NCBI GenBank assembly: GCA_022824685.1
Contig: JAJDZJ010000088.1
Span: 1 to 56,170, forward strand
DNA length: 56,170 bases
DNA from: Caldilineaceae bacterium
GTDB lineage: Bacteria; Chloroflexota; Anaerolineae; Caldilineales; Caldilineaceae
Reading direction: 5' to 3'
Part shown: positions 35,297 through 45,762 of the stretch, one piece after another
How the letters are laid out: each line of letters starts with the position of its first letter
Position numbering within the stretch: the first letter of the stretch is position 1
Notes under the pieces: generated by a model
Told to the model about the DNA's origin: nothing
Seen by the model: the letters and a program-made list of their open reading frames with translations, nothing else
Database searches by the model: none
Made by a program: the position numbers and the translations under genes

Positions 35297-36553
35297 TTAC
35301 CGCAGATTGCGGCCGACGCTCGTCCCGCTCTCTACGCTCTTGCCATTGCCGAAGGCGCCGGCGCCGCTGAAGGGATGGATCACGACATTGCGTCCCAGGC
35401 TCATGCCGGCGGGGACGACACTGCCCTTGCCGACCAGGGTGAGGCCGGTGTTGAGTCGAACGGGCAGCTCCGGATTAGGCGTGTTATTGTCGGAGTGGCC
35501 AACAAGCGCTTCGCGGCAGATGCGCGCATCCTTGTCGACGACACAGCGCTCGACGACTGCGCCCGGTTCGATGATGGTGTCGTTGAGGATAACGCTATCG
35601 CGGACGAGGGCCCCCTCTCCAACCTGTACGCCAGGGGAAAGCACGCTGCGTTCGACCGCGCCTTCGATCTGGCAGCCATTGGAGAGGAGCGTTCCATCGA
35701 CGTCTGCGGCCGGCCCCAGTTTGACGGGCGCCCGCTCCTGGCTGCGAGTGTGCACGATCCATTCGGGCGCGTAGAGATTGAGCGCCGGCTCCTCGGCGAG
35801 CAGGCTCATATTGGCATCCCAGTAGGCTTGCACGGTGCTGGCGTCTGCCCAGTAGCCGGGGTAGGTGTAGCTGGCGACGTGCCCCTGGGAGACCAGCGCG
35901 GGCAGGATGTCTCTGCCGATGTCATCGCCGGCGGCGTTGTTCAGGACCTCGGCCAGGAATTCACGTTGAAAGACATAGACACCCATGCTGGCCAGATTCT
36001 GCTGCGTGCGGCGCGGCTTCTCTTGGAACTCGACGACGCGGTCGTCGGCGTCCAGCGAGATGATGCCGAAACGGTGGGTCTCGTGGCGGCTGACGCGGCG
36101 GACGGCGATGGTGACGGGCGCTCCGGTGCGCTGGTGGTGGGCAAGGAAGGGCCTGTAGTCCATCAGATAGATATGTTTGCCGGAGAGGATCAGGACACAC
36201 TCTTCCTTTTGCTGGACCAGGTAGTCCAGGTTTCGTCGAATGGCGTCGGCAGAGCCGCGCTGCCAGTCGCCGTAGGGGCCGCCTCGATAAGGTTGCAGGA
36301 GGCGCACGCCACCGCTGGAGCGGTCCAGATCCCAAGGTTTACCGATGCCGATGTGATCGTTGAGGCTGCGCGGGCGGTATTGGGTGAGCACGGCGACATT
36401 GTGGATGCCGCTGTTGACGCAGTTGCTGAGAGAAAAGTCGATCAGGCGGAACTTACCGGCGAAGGGGACGGCCGGCTCGGAGCGGATCTCGGTGAGGACA
36501 CCGAGGTCGGCATTATCTGCGCCGGCCATGATCATAGCGAATGCACATGCCAT
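35297..36553 (-). CDS. glgD: GlgD-like degenerate ADP-glucose pyrophosphorylase paralogue
   Basis: 418-residue nucleotidyltransferase paralogue. The fold is intact ([44 protein letters not shown], a left-handed beta-helix C-terminal half), but catalytic features are lost: the GGxGTRL nucleotide loop has become [11 protein letters not shown] (10-20), and the Gly-Asp-His of the catalytic Asp is GKH, with Lys126 in its place. This is the pattern of the non-catalytic GlgD subunit of Bacillus-type GlgCD enzymes. It is encoded 46 bp after glgC and probably cotranscribed, forming a heterotetramer that tunes glycogen synthesis (inference). Confidence 0.82.
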   Translation of the reverse strand: MACAFAMIMAGADNADLGVLTEIRSEPAVPFAGKFRLIDFSLSNCVNSGIHNVAVLTQYRPRSLNDHIGIGKPWDLDRSSGGVRLLQPYRGGPYGDWQRGSADAIRRNLDYLVQQKEECVLILSGKHIYLMDYRPFLAHHQRTGAPVTIAVRRVSRHETHRFGIISLDADDRVVEFQEKPRRTQQNLASMGVYVFQREFLAEVLNNAAGDDIGRDILPALVSQGHVASYTYPGYWADASTVQAYWDANMSLLAEEPALNLYAPEWIVHTRSQERAPVKLGPAADVDGTLLSNGCQIEGAVERSVLSPGVQVGEGALVRDSVILNDTIIEPGAVVERCVVDKDARICREALVGHSDNNTPNPELPVRLNTGLTLVGKGSVVPAGMSLGRNVVIHPFSGAGAFGNGKSVESGTSVGRNLR

Positions 36554-36599
36554 GGGAAAGAGTCCTTGGGCTCTGTTGGCGACGCGGGCAGCGGGAAGG

Positions 36600-37859
36600 T
36601 TACACGGTCTGCCCGTCCTCCACGACGAAGTCTGGCGGGAAATGCTCCTCGCCCCTGTCGCTGTTGACGATCACGTTGGCGCCGATTTTGGCGCCATCGG
36701 GGATGAATGCGCCCTTCCCGACGACGGTATGACCGCTGTCGAGCTTATCGGGAAACATGACGTTTGGCGGGGGCGCGTCAGAGCCTGCGCTGCCCACGCT
36801 GGCGCCGAACCCGACGATCACCTGCTTGTCGATGATGGCGCGCTCGACGCGGGCGCCGGGGCCGATCCAGGTATCGTTCATGAGGATGCTATCCTGCACG
36901 ACCGCGCCGGGGCTGACATAAACGCCGGGGCTGAAGATGCTGTTTTTTACCAGTCCGTGCACTTCGCAGCCGTTGGACACCATGCTCTGCACGACCTGGG
37001 ATTGGGGGCCGAACTTGGCGGGCGGTCGTTCTTCGGAGCGGGTGGAGATGGGCCAGCTATCGGCATACAGGTCCAGAGCCGGATCCGGCTGGAGCAGCTC
37101 AAGGCTTGTTTTCCAGTAGGCGTCAACGGTGCCTACGTCGACCCAATAGCCGGTAAAGGGGTAGGAGAAGACGCGGTCTCCGGCGGCCAGCATGGCCGGG
37201 ACGACATGTTTGCCGAAATCGCTGCGAGGTCCGTCGGCGCTCTTTTCCTGAAGGCGCTGGGCCAGGACGCGACGGTTGAAGACATAGATGCCCATTGAAG
37301 CGAGGTTGCTGGTGGGCTGTTCCGGCTTTTCGTAGAACTGAACGATTTCGCCGGTGGAGTTCGTTTCCATGATGCCGAAACGGTGGGCCTCTTCGATCGG
37401 CACGGGCATGACGGCGATGGTCAGGTCAGCGTTTTTGCGCTGGTGGAAGTCCAACATTGGGCCGTAGTCCATCTTATAGATGTGGTCGCCGGAGAGGATC
37501 AACGCGGCGTCGGCATTGAATTCGGAAAGGAAGTTCAGATTCTGCAAAATTGCGTCGGCGGTGCCGGCATACCAATCGTGTTCGCCGCGGCCCTGGTAGG
37601 GCTGCAAAAGGCGAATGCCGCCGTGCTGACGGTCGAGATCCCAGGGTTTGCCGATGCCGATGTGTTCGTTGAGACTGTGGGGACGGTATTGGGTGAGGAC
37701 CCCAACGGTAAAGATGCCGCTATTGACGCAGTTGCTGATTGTGAAGTCGATGATGCGAAATTTGCCGGCGAAGGGAACTGCGGGTTTGGCCCGTTTTTCG
37801 GAAAGGACGGTAAGGCGGGTGCCCTCTCCTCCAGCCAAAATCATAGCAACGGTTCTCAT
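36600..37859 (-). CDS. glgC: Glucose-1-phosphate adenylyltransferase GlgC
   Basis: 419-residue ADP-glucose pyrophosphorylase, the regulated first step of glycogen synthesis (glucose-1-phosphate + ATP to ADP-glucose). The nucleotide loop is AGGEGTRL (9-16), followed by [38 protein letters not shown] with catalytic Asp125, FYEKP, and [12 protein letters not shown] with the metal-binding Asp. The C-terminal half is a left-handed beta-helix. The start is ATG 37859; the frame continues upstream to 38453, but those residues are low-complexity. No synthase or branching enzyme genes are in the window. Confidence 0.95.
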   Translation of the reverse strand: MRTVAMILAGGEGTRLTVLSEKRAKPAVPFAGKFRIIDFTISNCVNSGIFTVGVLTQYRPHSLNEHIGIGKPWDLDRQHGGIRLLQPYQGRGEHDWYAGTADAILQNLNFLSEFNADAALILSGDHIYKMDYGPMLDFHQRKNADLTIAVMPVPIEEAHRFGIMETNSTGEIVQFYEKPEQPTSNLASMGIYVFNRRVLAQRLQEKSADGPRSDFGKHVVPAMLAAGDRVFSYPFTGYWVDVGTVDAYWKTSLELLQPDPALDLYADSWPISTRSEERPPAKFGPQSQVVQSMVSNGCEVHGLVKNSIFSPGVYVSPGAVVQDSILMNDTWIGPGARVERAIIDKQVIVGFGASVGSAGSDAPPPNVMFPDKLDSGHTVVGKGAFIPDGAKIGANVIVNSDRGEEHFPPDFVVEDGQTV

Positions 37860-37920
37860 GGGAGATCTTCCAAGCGGCGCCTGCGCGGCGAAGCGATGAT
37901 GCGATCCCGGATTTGGGTCT

Positions 37921-37949
37921 ATCATATCTGAAAGCGTGTGAATGACCAA
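37921..37949 (-). promoter_or_regulatory. Probable glgCD promoter
   Basis: On the minus strand TTGGTC (37944-37949), a 17-bp spacer and TATGAT (37921-37926) lie about 60 bp upstream of glgC. The rest of the 451-bp gap to the divergent glycosyltransferase gene has no recognisable element. Confidence 0.5.
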
Positions 37950-38310
37950 CAGAAGGACTGGGTGAAGTATGCCTTCGCCGCAACCGCGGCCGTGGGCAGA
38001 CGCTTCTGGTTTAGGGGCCCTCGGCAGCAAAGCAAGGACACCTGGCGCCATACAGGCAGGCGCGTACTTGGGATTTCTTGCCGGTCTCTCTATACTTGAC
38101 GTTTGAGTTTCCAGGATTGGGTCCCTCTTCGGAGACGGTCGGCCTGGATTTTTGGCCTTATGTGGCTTGAGCGAGTTCCTATATTTTGCGGTGACCCCGC
38201 TCCGACCAGATAAGCGAACAGTTGGTCGTAAGCAGCGCAGCCTGGTTCTTTGGAAACGCCTCCCGTCGTGGAAGGCATCGAACCGGCTGGAGACCCCAAA
38301 ACGAAAAGGA

Positions 38311-40491
38311 ATGACTGAAACGTCAAAATCAGGGGAACGTCCAGCCGGCGCAGCCGAGTCAGATGAAACCGAACGCTTCCGCCTCGCGCTGGTCGCCGGG
38401 GGCATCCTGTTCGTCTTGGCATTGGCCGTCTTGGCGCTGCGAATCCAACGCATAGATGAACTCCCGATTGGGCTCCATCATGATGAGGGGGCGCATGGCA
38501 TGGATGCCCTCCGGGTACTGCAGGGAGAGCACGCTGTTTTCTTCCCTGCAAACAACGGGCGCGAGGGGCTGATCGTCTATACGATAGCGCTGGCCGTCTC
38601 CTTTCTGGGGCGCACGATGCTGGCTCTTCGTCTGCCCACTGCGCTGGCCAGCGCCGGCACAGTCTTTGTCGTTTTCTGGCTGGGGCAGCTGCTCTTTGGC
38701 AGAGAGGACGGACGGGCGACACCGTGGCGCGGACTGTTGGTCGGCGGAATCGGGGCCGGTCTACTGGCAGTGTCGCTGGGCCAGACGATCATTGGGCGCG
38801 CGGCGCTCAGGGCCAACTTTCTGCCGCTCTTGCTGGGCCTGTGCCTGTTTTTTCTCTGGCGCGGGTGGGAGGGAAGGAGCTGGTGGCGGGTCGCGCTGGC
38901 GGGGGCGTGCGCCGGGCTGCTGCCATACACCTATCTTGCAGCGCGTTTCACGCCCTTCCTGTTTCTCTCTTTGGGATTGAGTTTTCTTCTGCCCTGGGCC
39001 AAGGGCAAAGCTCGCCTGCGGGCTGGGCTGCCTTGGGCAGGCATCTTTCTGGGTGTGGCCGGGCTGGTCGCGGCGCCGATTCTCATACATTTCGCTCTAC
39101 ACCCTGAGCACTTTGTGATTCGCAGCAACCAGTTACTGATTCTCCAGCCTGATCGGAGTCAGGGGGAACCGCTGCGAGCATTGCTGGACAATGTGTGGGC
39201 CCATTTGTTGGCATTGGGCTTTCGCGGCGATCCGAACTGGCGGCACAGCTTCGCCGCTCAGCCGATGCTGAGACCATGGGAAACGTTCTTCTTCTGGCTT
39301 GGCGCGGGGCTGGCCGTGGGGCGCTGGCAGCGGCCCGCCTACCGCCTGCTTCTGATCTGGCTGGCGGTTCTGCTGCTGCCGGCGGCGCTGGCCAGGGATG
39401 TTCTCGTTCCCAACACGCTGCGCATGATCGGCGCGGCGCCGGCAGTCTATCTGCTTACGGCTATCGGCGTGTGGGAGGCGTACCGTTTCCTGCGGGAGCG
39501 GTTTTTTGGGGACAGCAGAGGCATTGCCGCAATCGCGCTGGCGTTTGTGGTTAGCGGCGCAGTCCTGGCTCAGGGCGTGAGCACGTATCGCACATATTTC
39601 CAGGAGTGGGCGTACAGGTCCGAAGTCTACCATGAATACGCGGTGGGATGGGTTGATCTGATCCAGTTGCTGAGCCTGCAGCCGCCCGATGAGACGTCTG
39701 TCTATCTGATCCCAGATGGACAACGCCATAAAGCGCTGGGGGAGGGATTTCGCAGTCCAACTTTCGAATACTTGTTTCAAGGCACGGCGCAGGTCCAACT
39801 TTTCCATACCGCCATGCCTGACCTGGCGCAGAAGATAAAATCCACGCTGGAGGCCATGGAGGGCATATCCACTGTGAAAGTTGTGGACTGGGACACCAGG
39901 GCAGCCTGGACGGGTGATGAAAGCGATCGGTTTGCTGTCCTCTTCGGCAGATATGGACGTTACGTGGGTAGTGAGGCTTACAGCAGCTTTCGGATCCATA
40001 ACTACACGGATATTGCACTGGACCAGCCCTGGACATTTTTTGACCATCTGGAGCCGCTGGCAGTCTACTACGATGGCGACATTGCTCTTGAGGGAATCGC
40101 TCTGGGCCAAGGCTTGGAGCAGTGGTCATCGCAGCAGCTTCTCAGCATGGGCCGGGATCGAACTTTGTGGATGGCCCTGCAGTGGCGAACGGAATCCGGG
40201 TTAGATGTCGACTATGCGATATCACTTCGCCTATACAATGCCGACGGAGAAAGGTCTTACCAGAGGGATATTGTTCTGTGGAAACCGAATCACACGCTCA
40301 CGGGGAGCGGAGGGACTTCCGAACTGTTCGATACCATGGTCCAATTTGGATTCCCGACCGATCTCGTTCCCGGCGAGTATGAGTTGCGGCTGGTCGTTTA
40401 CAGCACCGAGACACAGATACCAACTGTCGAGATCGGGGTGTGGGAACCGGAACTGCTACTGGCGCGCCTGCGCCTGGGAGAGGGCCCGTGA
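38311..40491 (+). CDS. GT39-like membrane glycosyltransferase, copy 1
   Basis: 726-residue polytopic protein of the ArnT/PMT (GT-C, family 39) type, which moves sugars from polyprenyl-phosphate donors on the outer face of the membrane. A 25-residue soluble head is followed by about 10-12 spans; the first loop has the catalytic-type Asp-Glu pair ([13 protein letters not shown]58 E59). The last ~200 residues are soluble and end in the module shared with the next two genes ([16 protein letters not shown] to the LARLRLG end). It is strongly similar along its length to the third copy. The start ATG has AAAAGGA immediately before it, unusually close. Confidence 0.82.
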   Translation: MTETSKSGERPAGAAESDETERFRLALVAGGILFVLALAVLALRIQRIDELPIGLHHDEGAHGMDALRVLQGEHAVFFPANNGREGLIVYTIALAVSFLGRTMLALRLPTALASAGTVFVVFWLGQLLFGREDGRATPWRGLLVGGIGAGLLAVSLGQTIIGRAALRANFLPLLLGLCLFFLWRGWEGRSWWRVALAGACAGLLPYTYLAARFTPFLFLSLGLSFLLPWAKGKARLRAGLPWAGIFLGVAGLVAAPILIHFALHPEHFVIRSNQLLILQPDRSQGEPLRALLDNVWAHLLALGFRGDPNWRHSFAAQPMLRPWETFFFWLGAGLAVGRWQRPAYRLLLIWLAVLLLPAALARDVLVPNTLRMIGAAPAVYLLTAIGVWEAYRFLRERFFGDSRGIAAIALAFVVSGAVLAQGVSTYRTYFQEWAYRSEVYHEYAVGWVDLIQLLSLQPPDETSVYLIPDGQRHKALGEGFRSPTFEYLFQGTAQVQLFHTAMPDLAQKIKSTLEAMEGISTVKVVDWDTRAAWTGDESDRFAVLFGRYGRYVGSEAYSSFRIHNYTDIALDQPWTFFDHLEPLAVYYDGDIALEGIALGQGLEQWSSQQLLSMGRDRTLWMALQWRTESGLDVDYAISLRLYNADGERSYQRDIVLWKPNHTLTGSGGTSELFDTMVQFGFPTDLVPGEYELRLVVYSTETQIPTVEIGVWEPELLLARLRLGEGP

Positions 40492-40736
40492 CAGGAAGGA
40501 GGCGGCGTCAACAGTTGATTTCAGACCGGCAGGAAGGGGCGGCGTTTTCGCAGAGAGCGCAAAATGCATCCCCCATGGCAGTTGAATCACTGGGCCCCGC
40601 GGCGGCTCCGGCACTGTTTCAGATGCCAGGGCAGTCATCCGTTTCCAGGGAACCGACCCGGGCGACAGCGAAAACCGCCAGGCGCCCCGAACATGTCCCA
40701 GCGAAGGGAACTTGAAGAGCATTGCGGGAGAACAGA

Positions 40737-43145
40737 ATGCGCTCGACAGTCATATACGCTCTTCTCGGTATCCTGATTCTGTCCGGGTTGGGGCTGCGCA
40801 CGTGGAATGTCAATTGGGACGGGGGAATACATGCCCACCTGGACGAAAAGGCAACGGCCTGCAACTACGCGCCCGCCATTGGCTGGCCTTCCTCGATCGA
40901 CGAGTTTCGCAATCCCCGGCGCAGCCCACTCAATCCCATGTGGGACCGGGAGAACGCCAAACGCCGCCTCTTTCCCTACGGCCATTTTCCCCTTTACCTG
41001 GGCATTCTCACCGGCGAGCTGCTGAACTATCTGGCGGTGCCAGCCAGAATGCTGCCCTTCCAGGACAGAAACATTGCGTTAATGGCGCAGGCCAATACGA
41101 CCTGCGCAGGCACAGCCTTTGCCGGTCGGCTGCTGATGGCGTTGCTGGATACACTGACGATCTTCCTGCTTTTCCTGGTGGGGCGCAGGCTGTACGGGGC
41201 GGCCGGAGGACTGCTTGCCGCATCATTATACGCTTTCACTGCCCAGGCGGTTCAGTTGAGCCATTTTTTCGCCATAGACCCCGCCGGCACGACCTTTGTT
41301 GCGCTGGCCGTCTACGGCGGCGTGTTGATGGTGCAGGATCACAGCTGGCGGGGCGTGCTCTGCGCGGGAGTCGGCGCCGGGCTGGCGATCTCGACCAAGT
41401 TCAGCATGCTGCCGATCCTAGCCGTACCGATCGCGGCGGCTCTGGTTGTCCTCTGGCGGACCCGATACCGTCCCCGACATGCGGGCGGAGACGGGCGAGG
41501 AAGCAGCGCCGCCGGACGCATGCTGATCGGCGCGCCAGCTGCGCTGCTGATTGCCTTTGGCGCCTTTCTGGTCACCAGCCCCTACGCGGTGCTGGACTGG
41601 GTGAATTTCATCCAGTCCACGCTCGTGGTACAGGGCCGCATGGTTCGGGGCACCGCAGATCTTCCTTTCACGCGCCAATACCGCAACACGGCTCCTTACA
41701 TCTATTTCATTGAGCAGCAGTTGAGATGGGGGTTGGGTTGGCCGCTGGGTTTGGGCGCGGCGGCGGGCAGCGTCTGGGCGCTGGGGAAGGCCGTTCTGCT
41801 GCGGGCCAAGCCGGGCGAGTTGATCGTATGGGTGTGGCTGGCGCCATACTTTGGCATTACGGGCGGCTTTCTTGCCAAGTTCAACCGCTATATGAGTCCC
41901 GTCCTGCCCTTTGTTCTGCTATTCGCCGCCGGCCTGATCGTTTGGCTCTGGCGACTGGGCGCCAGCGGCAGACTGCGCCTGGCGGCGCGTGTGCCGGCCG
42001 CGCTGCTGTATGTTGTCGCGGTCGGAGCGGGCCTCTTCTGGTCGCTGGCCTATGTCAACGGTGTGTATGCCCGCGAGCACACCTGGATTGCCGCCAGCCG
42101 ATGGGTTTATGCCAACGCGCCATACGGCTCAGTCATCCTGTGGGAGGGCTGGGATGACCCCTTGCCCAAGAGCATCCCCGGCGAACCGGAAATGAACATG
42201 GAAAGCCACGGTCTGCGTCACATCGACTGGTGGCCATTTGATGAAGACACAGAGGAAAAGTACGACATCCTCCGCAGAAAGCTACAGGAGGCGGACTACG
42301 TAATCTACAGCTCCAAACGCATCTACGATAGCGTTGACCAACTGCCTGAACGCTACCCGATGACAATCCGTTATTACGAGTTGATGTTCAGTGAGGCGCT
42401 GGGCTTCGTCCATGCGGCCGACTTTACGTCTCCGCCGCGGTTGTTGGGTCGGTCCTTCCCCGATCAGGGCGCCGACGAAAGCTGGAGTTTGTACGACCAC
42501 CCGCGCGTATCGATCTTCGTCAAACAGAGGAACCTGAACGATGCTGAGTTCGATGCCCTCCTGGGCGGGAGCTGGGAGGGGGCCATTCCCTTGTATGCGG
42601 GAAGGGACGCTTCGTCCAACTCAGTTGAGCGTTTTCTGGATTCTCTGTCCGGCGGCCTTCAACGTCTGGTTCACCAGCGCATCCCGCCGCTCTACGATCA
42701 GCTGGAGCCGCTGACGGTCCACTACGATGGTGACATCGATCTGATGGGGATTGCTATGGGTCAAGGCGAGGCGCAGTTGCCAACGCGGCAGCTCTTCAGT
42801 CCGGAACGGGACAGCGCGCTGTGGCTGGTCCTGTCGTGGGAGACGAACCCCGACACGGATACCGACTTTGCGGTCTCGCTGCGCCTGTACGCTCGTGACG
42901 GGGGGATGTCCTACCAGATGGACGATGTCTTGGGGAACGCGAGCCACGCGCGCACGAGTCTCTGGTCTGCAGGTGAACCGGTGGAAACCCTGCATTACCT
43001 TGAAATTCCGGCAGAACTTCAGCCGGGAGAATACGAGCTGCGACTGATCGTTTACAGCACTGTGTCCAAGACGCCGACTGTCGAAATCGGTGTGTGGGAG
43101 CCGGAGCTGCTGCTGGCGCGGCTGCAATTGGATGTCAGCCCGTGA
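40737..43145 (+). CDS. GT39-like membrane glycosyltransferase, copy 2 (divergent)
   Basis: 802-residue GT-C type membrane protein. The N-terminal membrane domain is clearly different from copies 1 and 3: HAHLDEKATACNYAP holds the acidic pair (D36 E37) and is followed by long external loops with PYGHFPLYLGIL. About ten spans, then a ~280-residue soluble part whose last ~140 residues (HYDGDIDLMGIAMGQG, YELRLIVYSTVSKTPTVEIG, LARLQLD) match those of its neighbours. GGGAG six bases upstream fixes ATG 40737 rather than TTG 40722. It lies 245 bp after copy 1. Confidence 0.8.
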   Translation: MRSTVIYALLGILILSGLGLRTWNVNWDGGIHAHLDEKATACNYAPAIGWPSSIDEFRNPRRSPLNPMWDRENAKRRLFPYGHFPLYLGILTGELLNYLAVPARMLPFQDRNIALMAQANTTCAGTAFAGRLLMALLDTLTIFLLFLVGRRLYGAAGGLLAASLYAFTAQAVQLSHFFAIDPAGTTFVALAVYGGVLMVQDHSWRGVLCAGVGAGLAISTKFSMLPILAVPIAAALVVLWRTRYRPRHAGGDGRGSSAAGRMLIGAPAALLIAFGAFLVTSPYAVLDWVNFIQSTLVVQGRMVRGTADLPFTRQYRNTAPYIYFIEQQLRWGLGWPLGLGAAAGSVWALGKAVLLRAKPGELIVWVWLAPYFGITGGFLAKFNRYMSPVLPFVLLFAAGLIVWLWRLGASGRLRLAARVPAALLYVVAVGAGLFWSLAYVNGVYAREHTWIAASRWVYANAPYGSVILWEGWDDPLPKSIPGEPEMNMESHGLRHIDWWPFDEDTEEKYDILRRKLQEADYVIYSSKRIYDSVDQLPERYPMTIRYYELMFSEALGFVHAADFTSPPRLLGRSFPDQGADESWSLYDHPRVSIFVKQRNLNDAEFDALLGGSWEGAIPLYAGRDASSNSVERFLDSLSGGLQRLVHQRIPPLYDQLEPLTVHYDGDIDLMGIAMGQGEAQLPTRQLFSPERDSALWLVLSWETNPDTDTDFAVSLRLYARDGGMSYQMDDVLGNASHARTSLWSAGEPVETLHYLEIPAELQPGEYELRLIVYSTVSKTPTVEIGVWEPELLLARLQLDVSP

Positions 43146-43268
43146 AGCGAAGACGGGAAGACGCCCTTCGGCGCTTGCAGGCCGCCCAGGGCGCGGACAG
43201 GACCGAAATAGGCGGTGCGCCGCGACAACGTTGCGCCGAGGACCGGGCAGGAGCAAGGAAAGACCAGC

Positions 43269-45461
43269 GTGGCTGAGAGTTCATCTACAGGGAGACATCG
43301 AACAGGCGCGGCCGGGTCAACGGAGGCAGGGCGCATGCGCTTCAGGTTGGCGACCGGGGCGACCCTGCTGGTCCTGGCGATCATGGTCGTTGCGCTGCGT
43401 TTTGCGGGGTTGGCCGAGCTGCCGATGGGCCTCAATCGGGATGAAGGGATAGACGGCGCGCTGGCGCTTCAGGTTTTGCGCGGTGAGCACGCCATCTTCT
43501 TTCCCGTGGATCAGGGCCGGGAGCCGTCGGCGATCTATGCGCTGGCCCTGTCAACGATCCTGTTCGGGCGGACGTTGCTGGCGATGCATCTGCCCACTGC
43601 GTTGGGCAGCGCGGGACTGGTGTTTGCTGTATTGTGGCTGGGGGCCGTACTGTTCGGCGAAGATAAAGAAGGACGGGCGACACGGTGGCGCGGTCTGGCG
43701 ATCGGCGGCATTGCGGCGGGACTAATGGCGGTCTCTGTCAGCCAGACGATCATTGGACGCACGTCGTACAACAAAGTTACCCATATGCCCTTGCTGCTTG
43801 TCCTGGCATTTGCGTTGCTGTGGCAGGGGTGGCGGGCGCGGAGCTGGCGGCGGATTGCGCTGGCAGGGATTTGCACGGGGTTGTTGCCGTACACGTATAT
43901 CCCGGCGCGCTTCACCCCGTTCCTGTTCCTGTTCTTTGGTCTGAGCTTTCTCTTTCCTTTGGGCTCTTTTTCCAGGACAAGAGTACGGCGCGAACTGCCG
44001 TGGGCGGCGGTGTTTGTTGGCGTTGCCGGGCTGGTTGCCGCGCCGATTCTGCTCCATTTTGCGCTGCATCCGGAGCACTTTCTCATGCGCAGCAGAGAGG
44101 TCTGGCTACTGCGCGAGGAGCAAGGAAGCGCGTTTGGCTCATTTCTCGGCAACGTGTGGGAGTATCTGCTGGTTTTCGGCATTCGCGGGGACCCGAACTG
44201 GCGGCACAACTTTGCCGGCCAGTCGATGCTGAGGCCTTGGGAGGCGATCCTTTTCTGGCTGGGCGCGGGAATGGCGTTGTGGCATTGGAAACGGCCCGCT
44301 TACCGACTGCTTCTGCTCTGGCTGGTTGTGCTTCTGCTGCCGGCGATGCTTTCCAGAGACGATATCTTGCCGCACTTCCTGCGCATGATGGGCGCGACGC
44401 CGGTCATCTACCTGCTCGCGGCGGTAGGCGCATGGGAGGCGTTGCAGTACGTGTGGGCGCGGCGCAATCGGGTGCGCCGGGCGGGCGCGCCGGCTACTGG
44501 GCAGATGGGGAACGGGGTTGCCGTCGCGCTGGGGCTTGCGACGGCCGGGTGGATTCTGGCGCAGGGCGCGTTTACGTATCACACCTATTTCAGGACGTGG
44601 GCGAATCTGCCGGAGGTCTATGAGGCGAACGAGACGGAGTGGGCGGAGTTGGCGCGGGATCTGAACGACGGGCCGGCAGAGCCGGACACGGTCTACCTGG
44701 TTCCCTATACAATCAGCGAGCACTTCAGTTTCCAATACCTGTACGAGGGCGCGGCGCCTGCCGATGTGATTCCGGCGAGCGCGCCCTACCTTGCGCAGGA
44801 GCTGGAATCGGCGCTGGGAGCGATGGAGAATCCAGCGACGGTGAAGCTTGTGGACTGGAATCGCGATGCCATCAGCGGAGACATACTTGCCGAGCAACAT
44901 GCGGTCGCGCTGCTTGGCAAGTATGGACAGTATGTAGGCACTGAGACGTTTGGCAGCTATCAGATTCACACCTTTGGCGAGATGGCGTTGGATCGTTCGT
45001 GGACGTTTTTCGAGTATGTGGAGCCGCGGACAGTTGATTATGACGGCGGCATATCGCTGCACGGCCTTGCAGCGGGGGAAGGCCAGGCGCAACTGCCAAC
45101 CGAAGAGACGCTCAACCTGGGAGAGGCACGCGCCCTATGGGTGGCGCTGCGATGGCAGACGGCGCCAGGGTTGGAGACCGACTATTCGATCTCCTTGCGA
45201 CTGCACGATTCCGCGGGCGGGCGCGTCTATCAGAGAGATGCCTTGCTGCTGGATTCGCGCCACCGGCGCACAGGCCGCTGGGCCGCGGAGGAGCCGGTAG
45301 ACACCGTCTTCTACGTTTCCATCCCGGCTGAACTGGGGGCGGGCGAATATGCGTTGCGGTTGGTCGTGTACGACTCAGTGACGCTGCGCCCGACGGTCGA
45401 AATGGGTGTATGGGAGCCGGAGGTCGAATTGGCGCGTCTGCTGCTGGCAGCCGGCGGTTGA
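43269..45461 (+). CDS. GT39-like membrane glycosyltransferase, copy 3
   Basis: 730-residue paralogue of copy 1: GLNRDEGIDGALALQVLRGE holds the Asp-Glu pair at the same positions (58-59), and [33 protein letters not shown] and [18 protein letters not shown] nearly repeat copy 1. It has the same C-terminal module (DYDGGISLHGLAAGEG to ELARLLL). The GTG at 43269 is chosen because AAGGAA lies eight bases before it and because the protein then aligns end to end with copy 1. Probably part of a surface polysaccharide or glycoprotein pathway, target unknown. Confidence 0.82.
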   Translation: MAESSSTGRHRTGAAGSTEAGRMRFRLATGATLLVLAIMVVALRFAGLAELPMGLNRDEGIDGALALQVLRGEHAIFFPVDQGREPSAIYALALSTILFGRTLLAMHLPTALGSAGLVFAVLWLGAVLFGEDKEGRATRWRGLAIGGIAAGLMAVSVSQTIIGRTSYNKVTHMPLLLVLAFALLWQGWRARSWRRIALAGICTGLLPYTYIPARFTPFLFLFFGLSFLFPLGSFSRTRVRRELPWAAVFVGVAGLVAAPILLHFALHPEHFLMRSREVWLLREEQGSAFGSFLGNVWEYLLVFGIRGDPNWRHNFAGQSMLRPWEAILFWLGAGMALWHWKRPAYRLLLLWLVVLLLPAMLSRDDILPHFLRMMGATPVIYLLAAVGAWEALQYVWARRNRVRRAGAPATGQMGNGVAVALGLATAGWILAQGAFTYHTYFRTWANLPEVYEANETEWAELARDLNDGPAEPDTVYLVPYTISEHFSFQYLYEGAAPADVIPASAPYLAQELESALGAMENPATVKLVDWNRDAISGDILAEQHAVALLGKYGQYVGTETFGSYQIHTFGEMALDRSWTFFEYVEPRTVDYDGGISLHGLAAGEGQAQLPTEETLNLGEARALWVALRWQTAPGLETDYSISLRLHDSAGGRVYQRDALLLDSRHRRTGRWAAEEPVDTVFYVSIPAELGAGEYALRLVVYDSVTLRPTVEMGVWEPEVELARLLLAAGG

Positions 45462-45495
45462 GCAGAGGCGAGTCACGATTCAGTTTGGCGCGTTC

Positions 45496-45524
45496 TTGAA
45501 CTTTAGGGCCCGAACCGCTATACT
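45496..45524 (+). promoter_or_regulatory. Promoter of the unknown two-gene operon
   Basis: TTGAAC (45496-45501), a 17-bp spacer and TATACT (45519-45524). Transcription would start near 45531, leaving a leader of about 230 nt before the GTG at 45763. Nothing else is recognised in this 301-bp gap. Confidence 0.65.
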
Positions 45525-45762
45525 TTATTTTTGGGCTCCGCAGCCGTTGCCGAGGCGGCGAGACGCGTATGACGGGATTGACGGATTGAGCCTGCTCTGC
45601 GGCCCGGCTGTTTGCGATGATCGATTGACCCGGCAGACCGGCTTTGCCCGAATGCGCCGGGGGCGCGAGAAGGTTTTGTCAGCGCTCTTTTGCCCGAAAG
45701 GGAAGAAGCCGCTGAGGAGAACGGCGCAGGCGTGACGCCTGCTTTTTCAGGAGGAGGAAGAC

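Noticed and set aside
36600..38453. 617-codon version of glgC
   Set aside because: The extra ~198 N-terminal residues are low-complexity and the standard GlgC start is ATG 37859.
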